Notes under the pieces: model-generated
What the model was told of the DNA's origin: nothing
Database searches by the model: none
What the model saw: the letters and a program-made list of their open reading frames with translations, nothing else
Source: Galdieria sulphuraria
Taxonomy: Eukaryota > Rhodophyta > Bangiophyceae > Galdieriales > Galdieriaceae
Length of the DNA stretch: 64,000 bases
Direction of reading: 5' to 3'
NCBI RefSeq assembly: GCF_000341285.1
Contig: NW_005178422.1
Location: forward strand, 43,230 to 107,229
Shown here: positions 43,970 through 54,287 of the stretch, in pieces
Layout: each line of letters opens with the position of its first letter
Numbering within the stretch: the stretch's first letter is position 1
Made by a program: the position numbers and the translations under genes

Positions 43970-44189
43970 ATGGAGTTTTCTAAGAATGAAAGTGAGGCAT
44001 ATAATGGTATGTTGTATTTCCAGTAATAGTGGAAGTGGTGTCTTGGATTGACATAATGATTCGATAGCTGACAAGTGTTTTCGTTGTGTTCGACAAAGTT
44101 CGACAGAGAAGGAAAATTTTCAATTGAAACTAACTCGACAGTTTTGTCATTCCTATTTCAAAATATTGCCGCTACTAATCTATTATTGA
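43970..44189 (+). CDS. Candidate tiny two-exon gene (52 residues), unknown
   Basis: A possible gene with exon 1 43970-44006 (ATG GAG TTT...), a 61 bp intron (GTATGT...GATAG) and exon 2 44068-44189. The product, MEFSKNESEAYNADKCFRCV and onward, has three cysteines (CFRC and a later C) and a hydrophobic end. The splice sites and intron length fit the window's norm and the join keeps the frame. Alternatively this is a further alternative exon of the upstream gene, or noncoding. No homologue is recognised. Confidence 0.3.
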
Positions 44190-44236
44190 GTAAATTCTAC
44201 AAGCTATATAAGAGCATGAAAAGTCACTGAACTCCT

Positions 44237-45026
44237 CTAGATATCTGCCTGCAGTTGGGAAGACAAGGCGACCTTTTCCCCTGGTTTGAACGGAGGTAGG
44301 CCAAGATAAGGACATCCAGCACATCGAAAAGCATCGCCACGATAACACTAAGTACTCTCATTTAGCTGGACACAAATATCAAAACGCAACACTTACGTTA
44401 CCACAAGCCGAGCTTGGAGCAGTCTCTGTCAAACTATAAGTAGCAATTTTAACGGAGTTTTCCAACTTTTCCGCTTTTCCACAAGTACAATTTGCACAGG
44501 GCTTTCTTCCTACTGCACAAGCCGACTTTTGTCCCACACCCTCCAGTGTTTCGTCCATCTCCACGAGCGAGTTTTCGTCAACCAAATCCTGCTCATCAAC
44601 TTGTGCTGCAGAAAGCTTCTTCCACAGCTGGACAGTTTCCTTCTGTGTTGCACCATGCTTCACTTCTTCAAGTTCTCCATTGCTCTTAGTTACAACTTGT
44701 ATTGAAACACCAACGTCATAGTTTGGTTTCCTTGAGACCAATACCTTTTTAGCTTCCTGTGAGTAATCTTCTTCGATGTCTTTAAAACCACAAAGCTTGA
44801 GCTCTGTCTTTACAGGCGAGGTGTTCTCTATTCCACTGAGCTCCAACTCTAAGGTTCCATCCTTGGACAAATACCCGAAAACTTTCTCCAAAATGGCATT
44901 CCACTGTTCACTTGAAGGATTAAACTTGAAGGAAAGCTTCCAATTTGACTCTTCTTGACATTCTCTGGAAAGAAAGTCTTCCAAGTCTTTTGGCGCCTGA
45001 AATAACAATGCCATTCTTTTCCCCAT
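44237..45026 (-). CDS. CIAPIN1: Anamorsin / CIAPIN1 (Dre2), cytosolic Fe-S assembly factor
   Basis: Exon 1 45026-44397, a 49 bp intron (GTAAGT...CTTAG), exon 2 44347-44237; 246 residues. Dre2 takes electrons from the diflavin reductase Tah18/NDOR1 for cytosolic Fe-S protein assembly. The N-terminal 105 residues are a reduced methyltransferase-like domain. Residues about 180-200 hold the first cluster site ([13 protein letters not shown]). The twin CxxC second site is CGNC...[18 protein letters not shown], typical of the family. The intron falls between CGN and C, inside the first CxxC pair. The ATG at 45026 is preferred; 45014 is an alternative. Confidence 0.92.
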
Positions 45027-45169
45027 GAAATCTAAGAAAAACAATATGAACAAAATGATTTTCTATACAATGTCGATTCTTTCATAAGTGTAGATTATAA
45101 GTTTTTATTTGGATCAGAAATGAACAATTATTTGCATACCAAAGCACAACCCTTTTGCTTTCTCCTCTT

Positions 45170-45865
45170 ATGAATTATAGTTATTTCTCACAAGAAGAAA
45201 GACAACAGGATTCGTGGAATCTGGGTCTTGGAGCGGGCTTCTTGAGAGACATGGGAGAAGAATATACCTGTCCTGTTTGTTATCAAGACTTTTACGAAGA
45301 ACTTGACATTGCAAAAGCTCCTTTTTGTGACCACATATTCTGTATAACTTGTATCCTTAGGTGGGCCAGTATAAGAGCCTCCTGTCCCCTTTGTAAAGCG
45401 AGCTTTGACTTTTTGTTTGTCGGGAAGAAACAAAAGAATGCCTCTGTTTCCAACATGGGTTGGGAGAAGAAGTCTTTGCAAGTTTTATTCGATGAGTTTT
45501 CAAGTATACTTGTCCCTTTTTTGACAGAAGAAGAGGGGAATATCCAGTCTTCTGTTGTTTTGCGTGCTTTATTGGAAGAGGACTCTCGTGAGAGGTGGAA
45601 TGGTGAAGATGACTGGTTCAGTTGTGAATTGGACCAACTAGAAGAGGCCATTGATCACGAGTTGTGGGAAGAAGAGGCCATGTTGTGGTCAAAGACATCA
45701 AAGAGTATGCAGAGACAGTGTGGAAATCGACCTTTTGGGGCCTCTGGTTATATTAAGAATGAACGTCTTCGTGCAAAAGCTTGTTCTTCTTATAGTGAAG
45801 GAGCTTCTTCTTCTCGTGGGAGTCATACGTATTCCAAGTGGCGAAGTAGAAAAAGGACAAGTTGA
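45170..45865 (+). CDS. RING-finger E3 ubiquitin ligase candidate
   Basis: Single-exon protein of 231 residues from the ATG at 45170. A RING finger at about 33-75 reads CPVCYQDF...CDHIFCITCILRWASIRASCPLC, with all eight metal ligands in C3HC4 order. The remaining 150 residues are acidic and helical (EEDSRERWNGEDDWF, LEEAIDHELWEEEAMLW), ending in a basic Ser/Arg tail (KWRSRKRTS). It resembles plant and animal proteins with an N-terminal RING recruiting E2 enzymes. The substrate is unknown. There is no membrane segment. Confidence 0.8.
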   Translation: MNYSYFSQEERQQDSWNLGLGAGFLRDMGEEYTCPVCYQDFYEELDIAKAPFCDHIFCITCILRWASIRASCPLCKASFDFLFVGKKQKNASVSNMGWEKKSLQVLFDEFSSILVPFLTEEEGNIQSSVVLRALLEEDSRERWNGEDDWFSCELDQLEEAIDHELWEEEAMLWSKTSKSMQRQCGNRPFGASGYIKNERLRAKACSSYSEGASSSRGSHTYSKWRSRKRTS

Positions 45866-46102
45866 AGCTATCAGCTTTTTTGTTGTAAATAGTACTATTC
45901 CATCTCTTTTGGACTTTGTTTTCTGCTCTTATGTCATTGAAGAACTTGGAAATATCTGATAACCCTTTATTGTGAATCTCACGTAAGATGTCAACTTGAA
46001 CTACACAGTGTTTGTACACACGAAACAAACGCTGTTTGAAAAGAGGCATCCTATTCTAGTTGCGACTTGGCTCCTCTTTTTCATCGTCACTTTTATTCTC
46101 TA

Positions 46103-47037
46103 TCACAATAACGCTGGTTTCTGAGGTTTGGCCAATACTTTTTTGGTTTGTATTACTTCGTCGATCATACCATATTCCAAAGCTTCTTCAGGTGTCATGA
46201 AAAAGTCCCTATCTGTATCTTGTTCGATTTTCTCCAAAGGCTTCCCGGTGTAGTCTGCCATGTAAGTATTCAATAGGGACTTGATGAAGAGTATTTCTCT
46301 CGCTTGTATTTCGATATCCGCAGCTTGTCCCTGAGCACCTCCTAAAGGCTGATGTATCATAATACGAGCGTTGGGAAGTGATTTACGCTTTCCTTTTGTA
46401 CCTGCTCCTAATAAGAACGCTGCCATTGAAGCAGCCGTTCCAAAACAAACAGTAGACACATCGCAAGGAATAAACTGCATAGTGTCATAAACTGCTAAAC
46501 CTGCTGAAACGGAACCTCCTGGGCTATTGATGTATAACGTGATATCTTTGGACGGATCTTCGTTTGCCAAAAATAGCATTTGAGCCACCAAAGCGTTGGC
46601 AACCTAAGAAAGTTCAATACCCATACTTGCATACTAAAAACAGAGAGCCATCAAACCTCATCATCCACAGCTCTACCTAACAAAAGTATTCTGTCTTTTG
46701 CCAATCTTGAATAAATGTCCATCTGTGTGTCTCCCATATATACGGTTGGAATAGGAGCAGGAGGTTTCCTTGAGGGTTCCGTTCTGTCTGGGCGACTAGG
46801 CGGTTCAGGTTCCGGTTGATTACGAAAAACTGCGGTACAATTGGAAGCGTAGTGAAAGTTTCCATATTGTTTCTCCCTTAACCAATTGGGGGATCGGCTA
46901 GGAATCCACGTCCCATTGAAAAGTTCGTTCCTTTTCCGGCTACTTGATATCTGCAACTGAGTCTTCTTCCCTTGTGATATCCAACTAGGAGATCCAAAAC
47001 TGGAACAAAAGCAACAAGATAAAGAGTTTACTGTCAT
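46103..47037 (-). CDS. ClpP protease subunit, nucleus-encoded, organelle-targeted
   Basis: Exon 1 47037-46657, a 53 bp intron (GTTTGA...CTTAG), exon 2 46603-46103; 293 residues. It forms the serine-protease barrel of Clp in plastid or mitochondrion. The mature part starts near [21 protein letters not shown]. Catalytic residues: Ser in [12 protein letters not shown] (about 185), His in [13 protein letters not shown] (about 210) and Asp in [10 protein letters not shown] (about 260), so it is an active ClpP rather than a ClpR. The 95-residue N-terminal extension is Ser/Arg-rich, then Pro-rich ([16 protein letters not shown]), longer than a mitochondrial presequence and closer to a plastid one. 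Confidence 0.92.
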
Positions 47038-47200
47038 TTCGTTTAAAGATTTAACAATATATGAAGAAAAATGTATGCAGCTCCCAACAACAAAAACTCA
47101 ACGCAGCCAAGAAACCCAAAAAATCCGGTTGAAGCAAGAGTAGAGAGGAAGAATAATCAATTGGTGGTGGGATTGGATAGGTGGTGTACTGTTGCTAGTG

Positions 47201-48478
47201 ATGGTGGAGATGTTTGTGTTTCCTTTCAGTATTTCATATCATAAAGGATTGATAGGAAGTCAGTTTATCCAACAAAACTATCCGTGTAGATTATGTTACA
47301 AATTGAATAGGCCTGTTGGTAGAAGGATGGCTTCTTTTTTGGGTAGTCGTTGGTTATTATGTCGATTGAATCCTAATCTGGTTAGAAAGTTAAAGTCATC
47401 TGTTGAGAGATACCATACGTTGGGTGAAAAACTAGCTGAACCACAAGTTTTAAAAGAACCTGCGGAATTGAAAAGAATATCCAAATTGCGAGCCTCGTTG
47501 GAAGACTTGGTGAATAGTTACACGACCTGGGAACAATTGACAGAGGAATTGAATAGCACCAAACAACTGTTGTATGAAGAAAGTGATCCTGAAATGAAAC
47601 AATTGGTACAGATGGAACTGAGTGACCTGGAAAAAAGATTGGATCAAGTAGAAAATAACTTGAAACAGTTGTTGTTGCCAAAAGATCCTAATGACGAGCG
47701 CAATGTGATGATAGAAGTTCGAGCTGGAACAGGAGGTGATGAAGCCAACATCTGGGCGGGTGATCTGGTTCGAGTCTTTCAAAAATATGCAGAGTTGCGA
47801 AATTGGAAAGCGATTATTGTTTCTTGTCATGAAGGAGACGCTGGTGGTTATAAAGAGTGCATATTGGAAGTGAAAGGTGAAAGTGTTTATTCCAAAATGA
47901 AATGGGAAGCTGGAGTCCATCGCGTTCAACGCATTCCTACTACAGAAACGAGTGGAAGAGTGCATACTTCTACAGCTACCGTAGCAGTTATGCCGGAAGT
48001 AGATGAAGTGGAAGTTGAAATTGACCCCAAAGATGTTGAAGTAAGTACTGCACGTTCAGGAGGAGCGGGTGGACAAAATGTAAACAAAGTTGAAACTGCC
48101 ATAGATTTATTCCATAAACCTACTGGAATTCGTATTTTTTGTACAGAGGAAAGGTCACAGTTACAAAATAAGGAACGTGCGTTTCAAATTCTTCGTGCCA
48201 AACTGTACGAAATACGTTTGAAAGAGCAGCAAGATGCTATTACTGGAATGAGACGTAGTCAAGTTGGATCAGGTGCTCGTGCGGAGAAGATTCGTACCTA
48301 CAACTATAAGGACGCACGAGTAACTGACCATCGTTTGGGTATGAATTTCTCTCTAGACCAATTTTTACAAGGAGACTTGGAGCCGATGACTCAAGCTTGC
48401 ATGATTGCAGATCAACAGCAACGTCTTGTAGATTCTTTGGAACCCTCCCATGCAATGGAAGAATCTTCGACTTTATAA
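47201..48478 (+). CDS. Organellar peptide chain release factor 1 (RF1/PrfA)
   Basis: Single-exon protein of 425 residues. Class I release factor ending translation at UAA/UAG in mitochondria or plastids. Motifs: [41 protein letters not shown] with a P-x-T codon-recognition tripeptide (PTT), and [15 protein letters not shown] with catalytic GGQ at about 290. P-x-T marks RF1 rather than RF2. The frame is open above 47201, but that ATG is the first. The 65-residue N-terminal extension before the first RF1-like helices is basic with few acidic residues, suggesting organellar import. Confidence 0.92.
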   Translation: MVEMFVFPFSISYHKGLIGSQFIQQNYPCRLCYKLNRPVGRRMASFLGSRWLLCRLNPNLVRKLKSSVERYHTLGEKLAEPQVLKEPAELKRISKLRASLEDLVNSYTTWEQLTEELNSTKQLLYEESDPEMKQLVQMELSDLEKRLDQVENNLKQLLLPKDPNDERNVMIEVRAGTGGDEANIWAGDLVRVFQKYAELRNWKAIIVSCHEGDAGGYKECILEVKGESVYSKMKWEAGVHRVQRIPTTETSGRVHTSTATVAVMPEVDEVEVEIDPKDVEVSTARSGGAGGQNVNKVETAIDLFHKPTGIRIFCTEERSQLQNKERAFQILRAKLYEIRLKEQQDAITGMRRSQVGSGARAEKIRTYNYKDARVTDHRLGMNFSLDQFLQGDLEPMTQACMIADQQQRLVDSLEPSHAMEESSTL

Positions 48479-48635
48479 AGAAAAGAGAGAGTCAAATGGA
48501 TGAGGTGTCCAAGTGAGGGACATTCTTCAATTTGAATCATGGATCAACCCTCGTTCTTAGAGGAGACGGCTATGCTGTCTAATCGTTTCTTATTGTTTGA
48601 CTCGCAAAGTTGCTATTATTGCATCATAGAATAAA

Positions 48636-49952
48636 ATGGTTTCGCCACATAAGTCTAGAAACTTTTTGCGTGAAATCATTTCCGTGTCTCCTCGGACAGA
48701 GTTATCTATAACTCGCTCCAGACGAAATCATTCTAGAGTTCGGTATTATAAAAACAAAAACGTGAACAAAGGTAAACACAAACATTCTAATATCACGTCT
48801 CAATACCAACTGGTTTCCTTAGAAGCACTCTTGGAGGGAAGTTGGTTGTTGGCAAAGAACATGTACAAGAAGAAACTAACTTGGTTCGTCCTTATTTTGT
48901 TGATAACATGTTTCAATGCGTTGCTAGAAAAGTTTTATACTGTTCCAAGTCCTGGTATACCTGAAGAAAGCATTTTTCAGATAACAACTGCTCAAGTGGA
49001 TAAGGAGATTCCTTATGAAAGCTGGTGGAGAGATGATACCGATTATGAGCAACAACAACAACAGTTATCCAACCGTCCAACGACATCATCATTCAGCCAT
49101 GAAGAAATATTCACAGAAGTGCAAGGAGAGTCATCTAGTGATGTATCTTTCCAGTCTTCAATAAGACCAAGCTTCAGTCAGAAACCAAAAACAACTCCTA
49201 TCAACAAAGAAACAACGAAGAATACAAATGCCCGTGAAAAGAAAGCCTCTGTGACTAAGAATCAATCAGGAGTCTCTAAGAAGGAAGCGAAACCAACCAT
49301 GAAAAATATGCCTGTTTCAAGTGCTAAGGATATTATCTTTGATGAACCCCATTATTTTTATTTGAATCAAACCAAAGTTATGCTTATGCTGAGTAAATTT
49401 ATTAAGCAGTATAGAATCGAGTCATTGGTTCTAGGAAGATGCAAGAACATGGAAGAGACTATGGAGATGATCAAAGTAGTTGAAAGATACCCCAATATGC
49501 GATTCATAGGAATGCATCCAGATGCTAAGACAATCGACAAATACAGAAAGAAGTTTGGCGAAAGTTTGAAACGAAAATTTGTGGTGAAGGATGTTATGGA
49601 TGAAATTCCTTTTGGATTTCATTTGATGTGGAATTTGGAAGGCATTCATGATCAGCCTTATGAAACTGTGTTAAGATATTTTGTGCAGTTGAAGAGAAAA
49701 AAGTACAAATATGTAGCCTTGATTCATGTGTTAAACTCTAGCAACGAAAAAGTGATCCGAGACAAGGGAACTTATATACCCATCAATGTAAGGTCGAAGC
49801 CTTTTTCTCTTCCTATGCCACTTCGAATGGTAAAAGAAGTGGGTAAAGACCGAAGTGGCCACAATCTTCAGTTATTGCTTTATGATATTTCACAATTACC
49901 GGATATGGAAAATGATGAATATTTGAGAGAGTTTTTATCTTGGATCGGCTAG
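48636..49952 (+). CDS. Type II membrane protein with possible methyltransferase-like C-domain
   Basis: Single-exon protein of 438 residues. A basic 75-residue cytosolic tail precedes one membrane anchor (about 82-98, LTWFVLILLITCFNALL). A disordered linker with a Gln run (YEQQQQQLSNRPTT) follows. Residues 225-438 look like a divergent Rossmann methyltransferase: an expected first strand (ESLVLGRCKNM), an acidic loop (FIGMHPDAKTI), a D after strand 4 (VVKDVMDEIPFGFHLMWNLEGI), then a strand YKYVALIHVLNSSN and R-D-K-G-T-Y-I-P-I-N-V, as in small-molecule/protein MT families. The glycine-rich loop is poor, so activity is doubtful. No named family is recognised. Confidence 0.5.
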   Translation: MVSPHKSRNFLREIISVSPRTELSITRSRRNHSRVRYYKNKNVNKGKHKHSNITSQYQLVSLEALLEGSWLLAKNMYKKKLTWFVLILLITCFNALLEKFYTVPSPGIPEESIFQITTAQVDKEIPYESWWRDDTDYEQQQQQLSNRPTTSSFSHEEIFTEVQGESSSDVSFQSSIRPSFSQKPKTTPINKETTKNTNAREKKASVTKNQSGVSKKEAKPTMKNMPVSSAKDIIFDEPHYFYLNQTKVMLMLSKFIKQYRIESLVLGRCKNMEETMEMIKVVERYPNMRFIGMHPDAKTIDKYRKKFGESLKRKFVVKDVMDEIPFGFHLMWNLEGIHDQPYETVLRYFVQLKRKKYKYVALIHVLNSSNEKVIRDKGTYIPINVRSKPFSLPMPLRMVKEVGKDRSGHNLQLLLYDISQLPDMENDEYLREFLSWIG

Positions 49953-49980
49953 TCATCCCAAGATGTATGAAAACTAATCC

Positions 49981-51165
49981 TTATCGTCTTTTGTTGGCAA
50001 CATGTTTCATGTTCCTGTCGGAATTCCTTTTTCCCAACCGGAAGCAGTAAATACCCAAATGATTGCTCATTTGTCTCACAACTTGAATGACTTCATAAGA
50101 GACAAGAATGAGATGGTAAAGAAAGTAAAGATGAAGAGTTAAAGCATGAGTATAAGGATAACCTCGAAAAGTAATATAATGGGAAAGATATATTATCATC
50201 AACCACGTCAAATGGAGTATCAAGAACGTGAAAGTAGGAAATGAAGTATGTGTTAAATGTGAGATTATAAAATAAAACATATTCCTAAAAAATAGCAATC
50301 CGATAGTTGCCATGTATAATAAAAAGTGACCCATAAAGACTGGTTTTGCTAAATACGCCCAACAAAAAGCAGCCAAAGAATAGAGTCCAAAAGTTGCAAA
50401 AGTTATCCAACAAGACTGAAGAAAAGGATACCGATAAATGATAGTTGTTCTCATAGGATGACGCCAGATTGCATAGCAAGAGAAAAGGACTGTAGGAATA
50501 GTCAAAGGGAATGACAAACAAAGAATCCAATGCTGAAGAGACAAACGAATACCCAACAAGTTTAAGGGCTGAAACCACAAAGAAGGACCAAATAAACAAG
50601 TGGCAATAAAAATAAAGATGATGCCCATCAAACCTTCGTTAGCTCCATTTATCAGTCTCAAGGTAAGAGAACCACAAAAGAATTCTTCTAAAGTGGCAAA
50701 AAAGAAAGGAATCATTCCAAGAGACCAGACGAGAAACAAAGTTGCAAAGGATCTTCCCAATCTCAAAGTAGCAGCCACTGCTAGTCCCAATATGGTCACG
50801 TTTAGAGCATCACAGCCGTGATCAAATAAGTGTCCTAGAGGACTAGAACTGTTTGTGCGTCTTGCTTGCCTACCATCCAAGTTATCGAACATCATATATA
50901 AGAAAGTAGCAAAGGCTGCCGATAAGTATACTCTCTTTGGTGCCTCGGAGACAAGGTCGGGGGAATAGTAGAGCATCATAACTGTATTGGACAAAGTACA
51001 CATCAACCCTGATAAAGTAAGTAAGTTGGGAGCAATCCAAGAAGGAATCTTTTCGACTTCAACATCATATAAGGGCGACAATATCTTTCGATAGAGAATG
51101 GACAAGTCTTTTCCAGAGGCACAAGGCAGATCCAGTCCCTTCAATTGTTGTGGAGTTAACTGCAT
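49981..51165 (-). CDS. CDP-alcohol phosphotransferase, choline/ethanolamine phosphotransferase type
   Basis: Single-exon protein of 394 residues from the ATG at 51165; the frame is open upstream without ATG. It catalyses the last step of the Kennedy pathway, making phosphatidylethanolamine and/or phosphatidylcholine from diacylglycerol in the ER. The CDP-alcohol phosphotransferase signature DG(x2)AR(x8)G(x3)D(x3)D is complete: DGRQARRTNSSSPLGHLFDHGCD (about 95-116). About nine or ten membrane segments; the N-terminus LYRKILSPLYDVEVEKIPSW is typical of EPT1/CPT1. Headgroup preference cannot be told. It is divergent from SecA with 74 bp between start codons. Confidence 0.9.
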   Translation of the reverse strand: MQLTPQQLKGLDLPCASGKDLSILYRKILSPLYDVEVEKIPSWIAPNLLTLSGLMCTLSNTVMMLYYSPDLVSEAPKRVYLSAAFATFLYMMFDNLDGRQARRTNSSSPLGHLFDHGCDALNVTILGLAVAATLRLGRSFATLFLVWSLGMIPFFFATLEEFFCGSLTLRLINGANEGLMGIIFIFIATCLFGPSLWFQPLNLLGIRLSLQHWILCLSFPLTIPTVLFSCYAIWRHPMRTTIIYRYPFLQSCWITFATFGLYSLAAFCWAYLAKPVFMGHFLLYMATIGLLFFRNMFYFIISHLTHTSFPTFTFLILHLTWLMIIYLSHYITFRGYPYTHALTLHLYFLYHLILVSYEVIQVVRQMSNHLGIYCFRLGKRNSDRNMKHVANKRR

Positions 51166-51239
51166 CTTTACACACACAACGGAAAATGAATGCAATATAA
51201 TATTTCCATTTCATTGGTAAGGCAATCTCCGGGAGCTCC

Positions 51240-54231
51240 ATGAATACCTTGCCAGTAACTTCCAGGTTGATATACTCCTTTATGTTTCCTTGTCATTCTT
51301 CAAGAAAATATCCACTCATACGTATAACATATGGCCAAAGTATTGTTCCATCCTTTCTAAACAACTATTTTGGTTGTCAAAGGTTTTACGACATGAAGAG
51401 TCGCCTGTCTTATCTGAGACAGGATTGGAATATGAAAAGTCGCAGTGAAAGTAACAGTTTCTTCCAAATATTTCAGAATATAATAAGCCAACCTCAGAAT
51501 GATATCTTGCGTAAATATCGTTCTATCGTCACTCGTATCAATCAACTGGAAGATAGATTCAAACTATTTTCTGATGAAGAGTTGAAGGACATGACCCGTA
51601 TTTTTAGGGAGAGACTGGAAAATGGACAAGAATATGAAAACATTTTGGAAGAAGCTTTTGCTGTAACAAGGGAAGTGTGTCGTAGAACGTTGGGAATTCG
51701 TCTTTATGATGTTCAACTTTTGGGTAGTTTAGTGTTACTGAAAGGAAATATTGCTGAAATGGCAACTGGAGAAGGGAAAACTTATGTTACTATACCAGCA
51801 GCATATTTTGAAGCTCTTCATAGAAAAGGTGGAATTTTCATCATTACAGTGAATGATTATTTGGCTAGGAGAGATGCCCACTTGGTAAAGCCAGTGTATG
51901 ATTTTCTGAGCATATCTTTAGGAATAGTTGATTCTTCGACTCCATTTGAAGAAAAGAAGATGGCATATAGTCAAGAGATTGTCTACGTAACTAATTCTGA
52001 GCTTGGTTTTGACTATTTAAGAGATCATTTGACCACAAGTCCAGATGGCGTAGTATTGTCATCATCCTTTTATTTTGCAATTGTGGATGAAGTGGATGCT
52101 GTTCTTATTGATGAAGCTCGAACACCGTTGATTATTTCTGACAAAGTAAAGGCACCCAAGGAATTTTATGATAAAGCTATCGATGTTATCGGTCAGTTAC
52201 AACCATTATTGGATTATGAAGTGAAAGAAAAAGAGCAAACAGTGATATTGACCGAACGAGGAATGATCAAATGTGAAACCCTATTAGAGACAGATGACCT
52301 TTATAGTTTAGAGACTCCTTGGGCATATTATCTAGTCAATGCCTTGAAAGCAAAGGAGCTCTTTCTACGTGATAGAGATTATATAGTCGATCAAGGTCAA
52401 GTGAAGATAATAGATACTTTTACTGGACGTACTTTAATAGGTCGTCGCTGGAATGAGGGCCTTCATCAAAGCGTGGAAGCAAAGGAAGGTTTGGAAATCA
52501 GTGAAGAAACACAGGCTGCCGCAAAGATATCTTATCAAAGTTTCTTTAAATTGTTTCACAAGCTTTGTGGAATGACTGGAACTGCTTCAACAGATAAGAA
52601 CGAATTTCAGTTGATTTATAATATGGAAGTTATTACTATTCCAACTGCATTTCCAATGATTCGCAAGGACTATCCTGATTGGGTGTTCCAGACAAAAGCC
52701 TTCAAACTACAAGCTATCATCGAAGAAATTGAAAGCATGTACTCTCTAGGACGACCTATCTTAGTAGGCACCACAAGTATCGATGCCTCGGAAGAAATGT
52801 CAACTCTTCTTAGAGATAGAAACATTCCTCATGAAGTTTTGAATGCTCGTCCAGAGAATGCTTCGAGGGAAGCGGAAATAGTTTCACAAGCAGGAACTTT
52901 ATTTGCTGTTACTATTTCTACCAACATGTCCGGAAGAGGAACGGATATCATGTTGGGAGGCAATCCAGTACATATGACTAGGTCTTGTATAAAAGAATTG
53001 TTGTTGGAATATATAAGGAGTGGAAACTTGGAACGACAGTCTCATATCAAATGGAATATACCTAGAGACTTTATTCAATCACTAGCAGAGTATTGGAAAA
53101 CAACAACTAGTCATGAATCAAAAGAATGCTCAGATGATATGTTATTACATAGTAAGACATCCATAGATGATTTATTATATTTGTTTCATCCTGCAATGGA
53201 ACCAAGTACTTTAGATCCCCATATTTTAGACTTGTGGCAGCCTTTTCTTGATATCTTTCAACAAATACGACGAGATGTTGAAGAACAACGAAACAAAATA
53301 ATTCAATTAGGAGGCTTATTTGTGATAGGAACAGAACGTCACGAGTCTCGCCGTATTGACAATCAGTTGAGAGGTCGAGCTGGTAGACAAGGTGATCCTG
53401 GAGCTACTCGATTCTTTCTCTCGTTAGAGGATCGATTATTTCGTATATTTGGTGGTGACCGTATTAAGGGTCTCATGCAATCTTTAAGAGTTGGCAATCT
53501 TCCCATTGAAAACTCCCTTGTCACTTCTTCTTTAGATAATATACAATCTACTGTTGAGCAGTATTTTGCTCGTATGCGAATGGAATTATTCAAATATGAT
53601 CAAGTCAGTATTTTTTGCTATTCTTTCTTTTCCATTATCTAATGCATTGATTCCTTAGGTGGTTGCAAAGCATAGAATTGCCATTTATACAGAGAGAGAC
53701 CGCATTCTTCGAGGTTCAATGGAATATCTTATGCAAAGATTGGAAAAGGATATGTACCAAACCATGGAAGAGATCATCAAGGTTCATTGGCCTTTGAATC
53801 GACCTGAAACGGAGTTGAAATGTCAACAGAAATTGAAAGAATTCTTTCCATTCTTACAGTTGAAGAATTGGAAAACTATTCAAAGCGTGACTTTGTTGGA
53901 AGAATGTATTGAGAAACTTCAGAATGTATTATTTCATTTCAACTGGTTGGAGGATATTCCTCTATTTCAAACGTCTCCAAAGTCTTCTTATGCTGAAACA
54001 ATCCTTCGTTTTATCTATTTGCAACAGTTGGACCATTTATGGATGGACCATTTGAAACGATTAGACTTCATTTTCCAAGTAATTGGTTTACAAGTATATC
54101 GGCAAACGGATCCTTTTTTAGAGTATCAAAGGCAAGCATATGATAGGTTTCAAGAGTTGGTTGCTAATATGAGGAGAACTTCCATTTATTCTGTTACTCA
54201 TTATGAACCTAACAAACAGAGTGACTTGTAA
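51240..54231 (+). CDS. Nucleus-encoded SecA preprotein translocase ATPase
   Basis: Exon 1 51240-53603, a 55 bp intron (GTCAGT...CTTAG), exon 2 53659-54231; 978 residues. SecA pushes proteins through SecYEG. Motifs: Walker A MATGEGKTYV (about 174), VDEVDAVLIDEARTPLIIS (about 282, DEVD box), NMSGRGTDIMLGGNP and HESRRIDNQLRGRAGRQGDPG with FGGDRIKGL. The helical scaffold and wing follow (exon 2). The C-terminal zinc-binding tail of bacterial SecA1 is missing. The first 80 residues are basic and hydroxylated, fitting a transit peptide. It lacks SecB-binding features, as does plastid SECA2. The plastid (thylakoid or envelope Sec) is the likely site. Confidence 0.92.
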
Positions 54232-54287
54232 GTCTCTCCCATAATGCATTTTGTATCTTTCAATTATTCCTTCAACTGAATGGAGCA

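Noticed and set aside
49056-49074. CAA trinucleotide run
   Set aside because: It is the short Gln run within the type II membrane protein and not an independent repeat element.
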